A DNA stretch of 64,000 nt from NCBI GenBank assembly GCA_018894105.1, contig CM032124.1, forward strand, positions 3,085,501 through 3,149,500, written 5' to 3'. Both the position numbers and the translations under genes were made by a program. The number at the start of each line of letters is the position of its first letter. Position 1 is the stretch's first letter. Below, one piece after another: positions 11,687 to 21,737 of the stretch. The stretch comes from Jacaranda mimosifolia. Its lineage: Eukaryota; Streptophyta; Magnoliopsida; Lamiales; Bignoniaceae. The notes beneath the pieces are model-generated. The model searched no databases, had not been told where the DNA came from, and saw only the letters and a program-made list of their open reading frames with translations.

Positions 11687-12277
11687 TAGGGATGGCAATA
11701 GGTCCAAAAAAGACCCGAACCAACCCCAAACCTGTTTTATTTGGGCCGGGTTTTGAAAGTATAAATAGGTCTTGGAGTGGATATCGGGTTTTATTTTGTA
11801 AACTCAGACTCGTCCCGCACCTGCCTCCCTAGATATTATGTACATTAATTTTATTTATTATGTGCATGTTTTATGTGGTGTGTATTCATGTAAATATTAA
11901 AAAAATGTGAATATTACATATATGTTTGATATAAAAATAATAATATTGTCATAATAAATAACTTATACATTCAATGTGTAATTATAAGTAGTAATAATGT
12001 TTGTAATTTATCAATTTTCAAATACTAAAACATGTACATATAAATATTTAAATAATAAATTTTTTGTTAACAATATTATTTTCCCATATTATGAAATCAT
12101 GGTGATGTTATTTTTTTTAAAGAAATATTTTTAATTGTTTTTAACATTTTAAATGGGTGGTTCAAGTTACTAGACAAGGGTTTGGGATGGGACGGGTCTC
12201 AGGTCCATAAAAATTTTGATGGGCCGAGTTCTGAATTTTGCCAAACCCGCCACAAATCTAAACCATTGCCATCCCTA
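11687..12277. mobile_element. hAT-type MITE in NLR intron 1, 591 bp
   Basis: The ends are inverted: TAGGGATGGCAAT at 11687 and ATTGCCATCCCTA at 12277. The flanking 8 bp, CTTGTAGA (11679-11686) and CTTATAGA (12278-12285), match at 7 of 8 positions. An 8 bp target duplication with TAGGG-type ends is typical of hAT elements. Subterminal sequence is rich in GGGCCGGGTTT- and GGGCCGAG-like words. Non-autonomous. Confidence 0.87.
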
Positions 12278-12469
12278 CTTATAGAAGAATACACATGACT
12301 ACTAAGTGCAAAATGTAAATATTTTTAAGTGCTTGAAGCAAATCTTGCCATGTTTATCCGGTCGGAGATCTCAAATATTTGTTCAAAATATTCAAAAACT
12401 AAAAACCATTCAAATATGAATGCCATTAAAATTTACCTGGAGTTAAACATGTAGTATATAATTAAAAGC

Positions 12470-12639
12470 GCATTCGAAACGAGTCAAACTGAGTTGAATT
12501 TGAAAAACTTCGAGCTCAAAGTATATATGTTAAGCTCGAGCTCAATGAGTAATTTTTTGAGCTTGAAGCCAAATTGATAAAAATTTGAATTCATTTTGTA
12601 TTTTCAAATAAACTTTGAATAATAGTGAGTTTGAGTTCA

Positions 12640-12682
<43 letters not shown>

Positions 12683-12858
12683 TAATTTATATTCATTAAT
12701 AAAATAATAAATAATATATAAGTTTTTATTGACTCCAAACTAGTCCCAGGTCTAAACGTGAATGGCTTGGCATCGGCTCAAAATAAAGATTAAATATGAT
12801 TTGGCTCGACTCAAGTGGAAACCAGTTAGCTCAATTTGACTCGTCCCAGAGATTGCTA
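12470..12858. mobile_element. Degenerate hAT-like MITE with GAGTC-rich ends, plus (AAT)n microsatellite
   Basis: The left part contains ACGAGTCAAACTGAG (about 12479) and the right part, inverted, ACGAGTCAAATTGAGC (about 12845), and both flanks contain GAGCTCGAG-like words. The same vocabulary occurs in the intact MITE at 27585-28240. End points are approximate and no TSD is seen. A (AAT)n run of about 40 bases lies at 12640-12680. Confidence 0.5.
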
Positions 12859-15218
12859 TATATTATCTCCACTTTATTGTCCATCGTTTCATACGTTTTC
12901 CAACTTGCATTAATCTTGTCCTAAAGAATTTTCAAACAGGCTCCGCTGGTGAGGCAGGACAATTTGGTGGGTTTTGACGATGAGGCGAAGAAAATAAAAG
13001 GATATCTGACTGAAGAAACCGAGCAGCTTGATGTCGTCTCCATCATTGGTATGCCTGGCCTTGGCAAGACGACGCTGGCAGGGATGATCCTCCGTGATCC
13101 AGATATCCAATATCAATTCCCCTCCCGCATATGGATTTATGTTTCGCAGGACTTCACAAAGAAGGATATCTTTCTTGCCATTCTGAGAGAGTTCACCAGG
13201 CTCACTGAGGACATGTATCGCAAAACTGATCAGGAGTTAGCCCGACTAGTTTGCGATCATTTGGAGAGAGTAAAATTCTTGATTTCATGGACGACGTGTG
13301 GACAGCAGAGGATTGGGATAAAATCCAAATTGCATTGCCGAAGAGCAACAAGATGGGTAAAGTCTTGATCACCAGTCGTCATGAGGAAGTGGCTCGGTAT
13401 GCTAATCGCAATAGACCTCCCCACAAGTTGCGGTTCTTGAATCAAGACGAGAGCTGGTTGCTGCTCCGGTTGGAGGTTTTCGGTAAGCCTGACTGCCCGG
13501 AAGAGTTGTTTTATCTTGGAAAAATAATTGCAGAGCAGTGTGGCGGGCTGCCACTTGCGATAGTGGTAATAGGAGGCATTCTTGTCAAAAGGTTTTCAAC
13601 ATCAGATGATATGAGTGCAAGGAAAAATGCTTGGAAAAAAGTATCTGAAAGCGTGAGTGCTTATCTTAATGAGGATCCGGAGAGACGAATGGAGAAAATT
13701 ATAGCATTGAGTTACGATAAATTGCCATTTCACGTGAGAGCATGCTTTCTCTATTTGGGGATGTTCCCTTAAAACTTTGAGATCCCGGTGTGGAAATTGA
13801 TCCGTATGTGGATTGCGGAAGGATTCATACAACAAAAGACCGGCATCATCCTGGAGGAAACTGCAGAAAACTATTTGGAGGATCTTATCAGCAGAAATTT
13901 AGTAAGAATCGATAAGATGAAGCCCGATGGTAGAGTTAAAACGTGCCGCATTCATGATATGCTACGTGATTTCTGCAAAACTGAAGCTGGAGATGAACGG
14001 GAGAACTTCCTCCAAGAAATGAAGAAGTCTGGAGATGGAGCTTTTTATCCTTCAGATTCTGACCTGAAAAAATACCGTCGCCTTTGTATCCATTCCAATG
14101 TCATGCAGTTTCTATCTTTAAAAAATTGTGGCCCTCGTGTCCGCTCTTTTGTTTGTTTCTCCAAGGAAGAAATCACCTTGCCTTCAGATAACATTTCGGC
14201 CATCCCCGCAGCTTTCAAACTACTTAGAGTTTTAGATGTCAAGCCCATCAAATTTACTGGAATTTCCAGCGACATGTACCATTTGGTTCATTTGAGGTAC
14301 ATTGCCCTGTCCTTCGATTCAGCGATTCTTCCAGCAGCATTCTCCAAGCTCTTCAACATACAAACTCTCATAGTTGATACAACATCTCGTACCCTTGAAA
14401 TCAAAGCAGACATTTGGAAGATGATTCAATTAAGGCATTTGAAGACAAATGCATCTGCTACTTTGCCCAAGACAGGGAAAGGTAGTAAAGAAGGTGAAAA
14501 GCTTCAAACACTCGGTACAATTTCGCCACAAAGTTGCACGGAAGAAGTTTTTAACGGAGCTCTCAATTTGAAGAAATTGGGCATTCGTGGACGACTAGCC
14601 TCGCTTCTGGACGACAATAAGAGTACTGGATCATTTGATTGCTTGGGGAAATTGAGTAATCTTGAAAAGCTGAAGCTACTAAATGATGTTTTTCCCTGTG
14701 CACCTTCGGAAGGCAAATTGCACGGTCTCCCTCCACCCTACAAGTTCCCACCAAAGCTGAGGAGCCTGACGTTGTCTGATACTTTTCTCGACTGGAGTCA
14801 TATGTCTATCATAGGATTGCTGGAGAACCTGGAGGTCCTCAAGCTAAAAGAGAAAGCATTCATGGGCAAGCTCTGGCAGGCAGCTGATGGTGGTTTTCGC
14901 CATCTTGAATTCTTGCACATTGGACGCACAGATTTGGTCTTTTGGTCAGCTTTAGGCCATCACTTCCCTAGACTTAGACGCCTTGAGCTGCACAGCTGCG
15001 AGAACCTCCAAGAAATCCCAACTGGGCTGGCTGATATACCTAGTCTCAAACTGCTGGACCTGTACCGTTCTAGATTTGCAGCAGCCTCAGCCAAGAAAAT
15101 CTATGAAGCCAGAAAAAGGCAGCAGGAATTAGAGCAAACCACCAAAATCTGTGAACTCAAGCTCACCATTTTTCCACCTGAGGAATGATCCGTATCACCC
15201 TTGGTTCTAGCTTAACAG

Positions 15219-15404
15219 GTAAGTAAAACTATCAGATAATCATTCCCTAGGATTCTTATTCCCATGTTAATTTAAGCAAAACTTATAATAAAAACTCATG
15301 ATCGATCTTTGCAGACAGTATCACAAAGCTGCCAAGGATTCCTGATGCTTGGCGATCTTCATTCAACCGTATTATGTCTAGGACCGCTAAGTTGCTTGAA
15401 TAAA
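15219..15404 (+). other. 3' UTR intron and polyadenylation signal of the NLR gene
   Basis: Thirty bases after the TGA at 15186-15188 a consensus donor CAG|GTAAGT occurs at 15219, and an acceptor TTTGCAG ends at 15314. The downstream sequence contains AATAAA at 15399-15404. Together they suggest a spliced 3' UTR. Confidence 0.5.
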
Positions 15405-15539
15405 ATGTTTCCCTTCATTCTGTTCATATGCTAATGCTTAACTCCATGTTACACTACTGTATTGTGAGTAACAGCATTTAAGTTGTGCTTAGTTGTGATT
15501 TTGTTTTCTATTTTTCATTCCCGGGAGAGAATAGTGAAA

Positions 15540-16275
15540 TTTTTGTATTTAAGAGGTAGAAATGAGAGTGTGATTGATTTTGAAGTAAAAATGTAACGAT
15601 TACAATTGATTTGATGGGTGAAAGTTATGAGATGTTGTTTGGTTGTGAGATTTTTTCTTTTAGAAAAACTTGTGAGGTGGTAATTGATTATGAAATTTTT
15701 TGTGAGAAAAAGTTATGAGATGATTGGTTGTGAGTTATAAGTTAAAATGTTATGTATGTAATATATGTTATATATTATTTATATGTAGGGTTTATTAGAA
15801 TAAAGTAAAATTAATAAAATACACTTTAGAATATCCTGTAATAATTACTAAAATATAATAATAATGAATTCATGAAATAATTTAATTAATTAAACTAAGA
15901 AATTTATTTAAATATTAAAATTTATGTGCAAATATAATTATATTAAGAAAATAATTTATTGAAATATTAAATATACATGTAAATATAATAATATATTAGA
16001 GATATAGTTTTATTTAAATATTAAAATATTTATGTGTAACTATAATCATATATTATGAAAATAATCTTATTTAAATATTAAAATATTACATGTAATTATA
16101 ATTATATAGTATCAAAATGATGTTGTTTATAAATTAAAAATATTACTTATAAATATAATTATATATTATGAAAATAATTTTATTGAAATATTAAAATATT
16201 ATGTATAAATATAATTATATATAATGAAATAATTTTATTTAAATATTAAAATGTACATGTAAATATAATTTTTGA
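15540..16275. repeat. Non-coding TE-like remnant with a roughly 56 bp AT-rich tandem repeat
   Basis: From about 15895 to 16265 the words ATTTATTTAAATATTAAAAT and AAATATAATTATATATTATG recur about seven times at roughly 56 base spacing. The preceding 15540-15740 is rich in TGTGAGATG-like words also seen near 10690-10840, hinting at a shared diverged element. No coding signal. Confidence 0.6.
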
Positions 16276-16511
16276 GGAAAATCCAAGAGAAAAACTAACA
16301 GGGAGAGAGGCAAAGAATTTTTTTTAGAAGGAGGCACAGACACCTGGGGACATTTCCATCCCTTTTCATGGGCCAGATGGTACAGCCAACCTCAACCTTA
16401 ATAGTGGCGGGCGTCATATATTCTATCGGGCTGACATCAAACCAAATATGCAAAGGATATCCATGAAAGTAAACTGGGCCTAAGGGTTTAATGGATCTAT
16501 TGACCCCATAA
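16270..16511. other. Unassigned intergenic DNA
   Basis: Moderately GC-rich for this window (CATCCCTTTTCATGGGCC, GTGGCGGGCGTC) but without an open frame or a recognisable repeat end. From about 16480 it becomes the dispersed repeat D1. Confidence 0.5.
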
Positions 16512-16520
16512 GGCTCCTCC

Positions 16521-16703
16521 TTTTCTTTTCTTTTTTTTTTTTTTGGGTACAGAAAAGTCTAGGTGGGTTTGACACCGATCACCACCAGGCCAAGAAATGA
16601 CCCCGGGTCCTATAAATATTTATAGAAGTACTTACAAATTGCACACCAATCGAACCCCACATCAGGAAAGAGAATCAAACACGCAACTTTTTGTGAGACA
16701 ATG
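16521..16703 (-). mobile_element. SINE-like insertion with poly(A) tail and box B-like sequence
   Basis: Read on minus, the sequence has GGGGTTCGATTGG (16646-16658), close to the RNA polymerase III box B consensus, and ends with TGTACCC followed by a long A-rich tail (16521-16544). GGCTCCTC is present on both sides (16512-16520 and about 16704-16712), a plausible target duplication. The related locus near 55755 has one uninterrupted copy of this sequence and no insert. Box A is not clear, so the 5' end or family is uncertain. Confidence 0.6.
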
Positions 16704-16769
16704 TGGCTCCTCTTCTGATCCTCTCATTTTCACAAAGACTTGTACAAGAACTACATATTACACATGACT

Positions 16770-17176
16770 AAGGCCGTAAATAAATATTCAAAAATTCATT
16801 TTTTGTTTGTATTTGTATTCGTTTATACAAAATTTATCCGTATTTATTTAAAGCGAATATTATCCGTATTCAATTAATAAATATCTGATTATAAATGGAT
16901 ACGGATATGATAAATGCGTATTCGATTTGTTTAATATCCGCTCTGAATATATATTTATTAAATAATATATTATTTATATTTTTTAATAAAAATCTCATAA
17001 TCCATATATGTGTGTGTGTGTGTGTGTATATATATATAGATAAATTATAATTGAAGAATTGGAAAGAAGAAAGAATAAATTTAAAAAATTATTGTAATAG
17101 AGAGAAAAAAATTGAAGAATAAAGTTAATCAACATAATTATTATTGGTTGACTTTATAATTAATATACTTAAATGC

Positions 17177-17239
<63 letters not shown>

Positions 17240-17654
17240 GTACTAATAATCAATTATAAAGCAATTATTAATTAAAAATTATGATATTTGTTTGATTGCT
17301 TTCTTTTTAATGAAATTATGTAGTTTCTTCTATTAATTAAAATATATATTTATTATAGATTTATAAATTCATGTATTTGGATATTTATAAATAGATATCT
17401 AAATAATTATCATCTAATATGAATATAAAAAAATAATTCAAATACGGATAAATTTAATAAAATATGAATAAATCTGAATAATTATGATCGAATACAAATA
17501 TATCCAAATTCTAATGATATATGACGGATATAGATTTGGATATCATTTTTAAATGGCTGTCAAATCCGTATCCATATCCGAATATTCGAAAAGTTAAACA
17601 GATATGAATATGAAAATAGTGTATTCGATTCGTTTAATATCCATTTACACCCCT
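16770..17654. mobile_element. hAT-type MITE, 885 bp, inside repeat D1
   Basis: Starts AAGGCCGTAAATAAATATTC and ends TATCCATTTACACCCCT; the reverse complement of the end gives AGGGGTGTAAATGGATA. Flanks ACATGACT (16762-16769) and ACATGATT (17655-17662) match at 7 of 8. The locus near 33500 (D3) is continuous across the same point. The interior holds repeated TATCCGTATTCG-type words and a long (ATT)n run at about 17178-17238. The element is inverted relative to the one at 18000-18929. Confidence 0.8.
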
Positions 17655-17999
17655 ACATGATTTTAATAGATCAATCACATGTTATTCTTTGTTTTATCTT
17701 TTGTATTTCTTCTATAAATTCTAGTGAAACAATATTGCAATAAATGAACTCAAAATAGTTCCGCCAATATATATTTTGCAAAGATGGATCAAATACATAA
17801 TAATCTCACATTTATATTTCAAGTTTAAGGAGTACAAAAAATTACATTATTTATTATCAAAATAGCATGTTCAATTAAAGAAGTATTATATCCCAACACT
17901 AATATTATTTTCATCGTTCAAATTCAAGAGCAACCTCTCACTCGTATGACCTCAATCTTACGATTGCTTCTACGAAGTAAATCAATGGAAATGGACGGC

Positions 18000-18929
18000 T
18001 AGGGGTATAAATGAATATTAAACGGCACGAATATGCTGTATCTGTATCCGTTTAAATTTTATAATATCCGTATTCGTATATGATGGATATTTTTTAATAA
18101 AATGCAAATATTAACCAAATTCGGATATATCCGTATCTGATTATAATTATTAGGATATATCCATTTATAAATATCCAAATATTCGTTTACAAATATTCGA
18201 ATATCCAAATATGTTAACTTGCAATAAAATGCATATTTTTTCTAATAAATTTCATTTAAAAAAAAAAAAAAGTTGACTACTTTATCTTAGAATTAAAAAA
18301 TTAATTATTCTTGATTTAGTTAATTTTTGTAAATTAATGATCGACTTTATGATTAATTGATATTAATAAAATGACACCAATATAAATTAATTATAAAGTC
18401 AAGCAACAATAATTTGATATTGATCAATTTTATCATTCATATATTGATTTTTCAATTTTTTTCTTGATTTAGTAGTATTTAATTATTATTACTACCATTT
18501 ATCGATTCTTCATAATCTTTAACTACTAATTTTTTCTTATTAATTCTTTAATTACTAATTTTAACTTATATTCATTTAGATATAGATTATGAGATTTCAT
18601 ATTGAAAAAACAAAAATAATTTATTATGTATAATTATATATTATAAATAATAATTTTTTAAATATTATTTATAAGATATGGATAATGGATTTCATTAAAT
18701 TCTGGATAATCGAATATATAAACAAATATATTCCACATATATGTATTCGGAGCGGATATTAATTAAACGAACCAGATAGGTAATTACCATATTCCTATCT
18801 ATTTACAGTCGAATATCTACTAATTGAATAAGAATAATATCCACTTTAAACGAATACAGATAATATGTCCTATAAATGAATTTGGATGCGAACGGTAAAT
18901 AAATTTTTGAATATTCATTTGCAGACTTA
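18000..18929. mobile_element. hAT-type MITE, 930 bp, inside repeat D1, exact 8 bp TSD
   Basis: TGGACGGC is duplicated exactly at 17992-17999 and 18930-18937. The left end is TAGGGGTATAAATGAATATT; the right end, inverted, reads TAAGTCTGCAAATGAATATT. The related sequence at 57009-57040 (D2) reads straight through this point, so D2 is the empty site. Non-coding. Confidence 0.9.
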
Positions 18930-19300
18930 TGGACGGCCATTCTATGAAGAATTAAGTGATAAAACAAAATATTTCTTATCAAGTAAAGATCTTTGTTTGA
19001 ATCTAATACATTCACTACTCCAGCAGGAATCGTACAGCTAGTTTGGTTGTGTTTTCAAGCCCCACCTTTAACCATTTTATCATGTTCCAAATTTGGGTAT
19101 GGTAATGTTCCTATGTTTAAAGGACTCATAAATACTGAGCCAAGATAATCAAAATATATTAAAATTCATATGACACTATTATAAAATTTCAAAAGTATCA
19201 CACTGGAAAATAAGTTAAATTCTTGAACTTACAAATCTAGAGCCTAGATTTAAAAATTAATTCTGACTGTTATAATCCTTAAAAAATTATCTTAAAACAA

Positions 19301-19920
19301 TAACTAAAAATTTTATGTTTTCTTTCAAGATAGATCAAATCCATTAAAATGTCCATATATTGATATGTGACTAGTATGTAACGTAGTTCTAGTGAGATGT
19401 TCTATCTATTTTATCGAAATAAGAATTTGATGGTGGAGAATATAATATTTTATAATATTTTAAGTGTTTAAATGCATATTTTTGTAAAAAATATGGTGCA
19501 AGCTCAAAGTATACTAGCATCCCATAAATAAATATTCTACCAAAAGAATAGGATTAGAACATATAATATACATTTTAATAAAGTTAGAAGATTATCCACA
19601 CCTTCTAGAAGATTAAGAAAAAGGTTTTATCAACGAGATATATCATTTTTTTACCCATTTTAAATTAATTGGAATCAACATTTTGAATTCAATACTTTCC
19701 TTTAGAAGTTAAGACCACCTTATTTTATTATTTTTTTTTTTTTTGTTTTTGTTGTTTTTTTTGTCTTTTTTTCCCCCTTAATTCAACAAAGATGGGAGTA
19801 TCATCGCAATTTGAATTTTTTAACTGTATGTTGATGTGGGCAAGATAAAATGAGCTTCCTTTCCTATATTCCACTTGAGCTGCTTGTTGCAACCCAATCT
19901 AATTGCTTTAATAGGACAAG
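19301..19920. other. Intergenic AT-rich DNA
   Basis: No supported gene or repeat boundary. A long T-rich tract at 19725-19775 breaks the region. The similarity to D2 is lost at about 19300, where D2 itself was entered by the Copia element. Confidence 0.5.
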
Positions 19921-20207
19921 TTAAGATGAGAGCCATTGAATTTTAGGAAAATTGAATTGTTTAGATGAAGCCATCTTCTTGTTGGAAATTGGTCCTTTTG
20001 ACCTAAAATTCATATCTCCTACCTCATTGGGTATTTTGACCACCTTAGTGACATTAGGATTCATCTCCTCATACCTCTTGAATTTTTTAGGCTTCTCAGG
20101 TGTAGAAGTAATTATAGTGATCCAAACTCCACTACCAATGTTATTAACGTTGGACTTTATACTTGCAACATTTGTGTCTCGATGTTTGATGCAATGATCA
20201 AAATTTT
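19921..20207 (-). CDS. Short uncharacterised reading frame, possible gene fragment
   Basis: On the minus strand about 95 codons are open from just below 20207 to a TAA at 19921-19923. The composition is hydrophilic and protein-like (for example TPEKPKKFKRYEEMNPNV and KIPNEVGDMNFRSKGP), unlike the low-complexity frames in the surrounding AT-rich DNA. No obvious start codon context, splice site pair or family was recognised. It could be a terminal exon of a decayed gene or retroelement, or chance. Confidence 0.25.
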
Positions 20208-20470
20208 AAATGACAAAACAACAATACAATCACAAATTAAACCTAGAACCTTTATCAAATAATTACCAAAATAGAATTCCCAAACAAAAAATTCTTTCAT
20301 ATAACAGAGCCTGCAATATATGTTTATCTTGACTTTCCGCAATAGTCTCATTAAGACTCAAAAACAAAAGTCACAGAAGCACAGTTACTATTTGGTTTGC
20401 TAATAAATGAATAGTAAATATAATAATAACTTCCACCACTAAATCGACTTATTATAATATATATACATAT

Positions 20471-21333
20471 CGATGAGGGTGCAAAATATTTTCTAAGTTG
20501 ACTGGGTAAAGATCTAATTCACTCGACTTGGATTTGATTAGCCTTGATGAGGTTAGGAGTATCGGAAGTGAGTCCTGCAATCACTAGCAAACGTCAGGCT
20601 TGCCAAGAGGGGCCCTCGGCTCAGGTGCTTCGATGCTCAAGTTAGTATTTTGAACTGATGAGAGGATCGAGCAGCCTAATTAGAGTTTAAGGAGAATAAT
20701 ATAGCATACCTTTTGAAGGTTGAGGATGTTGTATTTATAAACTCTTCCTGGTGGCTGATAAGATGGGGATGCCCCTATGATTTTAGAGGGGCTATTGTAT
20801 CTATCCGAGAGCCCTCAAGTCAATCCCCCAGGATGTACTGGTGCCAGGTGGTGAGACCAGAGGTGGAGTAGCATACTAGTAGTGCGCTTAGGCCTAGCAC
20901 AACTGTCAGAGTAGCGAGTGACAGGGGCACGCACCATTAATGCGGCGTCATACCCCCTAGAGTTGTATTTAATACAGCTACAGTTACTATAGTCTACATC
21001 GACCCCATTGGTCAGAGAGAATGCTCTGGGTGTCGATCTAGCCTTGTTCGGATGGAAGCATATAATGGTCGGGTGTGGAGGCTAGGCCTCTGGGTCGTGG
21101 TTGGCAATGGTGTTTTGACCCCGATGAGATCGAGTAATGATATTATACAGGTTATGTTCTGATCGAGAGAAACTAGATCGGGCTCGCTGGGTGATTTAAC
21201 CGCTGGGTTGTCTTCAGAGTACTTTGCAATATTCAATATGTCCAACTGGCAGGGCCTTCATCTTGGTTGAGAGGTGTTGGGCTCCGCCTACTGGACCTGG
21301 TCGAGAGGTGTCGAGCTGGGTTGTCCTACATCA
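20471..21333 (-). repeat. 3' LTR of the Tat-like element, with polypurine tract beside it
   Basis: 863 bp. On minus it starts TGATGTAGGACAACCC, preceded by the polypurine tract AAAGTCGGGGGACTTA (about 21334-21349). It ends ACCCTCATCG, where the 5' LTR ends ACCCTTATCA, so the terminal CA has mutated to CG. Confidence 0.9.
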
Positions 21334-21737
21334 TAAGTCCCCCGACTTTCAAGTTTTGATTGAGAGAATCGATGACCAAGAATGGGAATGAATAGTCGGA
21401 CATAATTCTTAATTGGGGTTTGGGTACAATTAATGCATCTGTAGTATTGGGCATGTGAAGCGCCAAACGGCGGCTAAGGTAATAATTATGGATACTTGGG
21501 GTTCTGTGCCTGAAGGGCTATAAACATATGCGGTAAAAAGGGTATACTGTGTTCATTTGCTTATTTAATGCATTCCTGCAAGGTCGTTTCTGCATTCAGT
21601 GAGTTTTGCATTGCTTCTTTGAGCATTCTACCAAGTATGTGTTCTCCTTTCTTCAGAGCACGCTTCTTATCCTTTATTTTCAAAGTTTAGTATTCATTAA
21701 AGCATGTTGAAAGTTTCTTCGGGATGGTAAGAGGAGT

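Larger units (their letters stand above)
8982..15188 (+). pseudogene. CC-NBS-LRR (Rx/R1-type NLR) resistance gene, disrupted by a frameshift and a premature stop
   Basis: Intracellular immune receptor family. Exon 1 (8982-9407, 142 codons, context AAAATGGCG) encodes the Rx-type coiled coil with an EDVID motif (AEDVIDIF). A phase-0 GT..AG intron (9408-12939) joins it to exon 2 (12940-15188). Exon 2 carries the P-loop GMPGLGKTT, kinase-2 FMDDVW, RNBS-B-like VLITSRHEEVARY, GGLPLA, WIAEGF, an MHD variant IHD in CRIHDMLRDFC, then irregular LRRs to 15188. Two lesions are visible: one base is missing in the T run at about 13283-13285, just before kinase-2, and a TAA at 13770-13772 sits after GMFP while the same frame continues to 15188. 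Domain order and length (about 890 codons) are normal for the R1-like clade. It is most likely a pseudogene; consensus sequence error could explain one lesion but hardly both. Confidence 0.88.
16480..19300. repeat. Dispersed non-coding repeat, copy D1 (interrupted by SINE and two MITEs)
   Basis: Non-element parts of this interval match 55725-57374 (D2), a short copy at 33385-33560 (D3) and a more diverged copy at 42580-43080 (D4). Strong blocks include the text around CCTCTCACTCGTATGACCTC (17936 and 56957) and 18938-19300 versus 57025-57370. The nature of the repeated unit is unknown; it may be old intergenic DNA duplicated with an NLR cluster or part of a larger element. Confidence 0.75.

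Noticed and set aside
16640..16665. Possible tRNA gene because of a GGTTCGATTGG box
   Set aside because: No cloverleaf or box A could be drawn; a poly(A) tail and flanking duplication fit a SINE.
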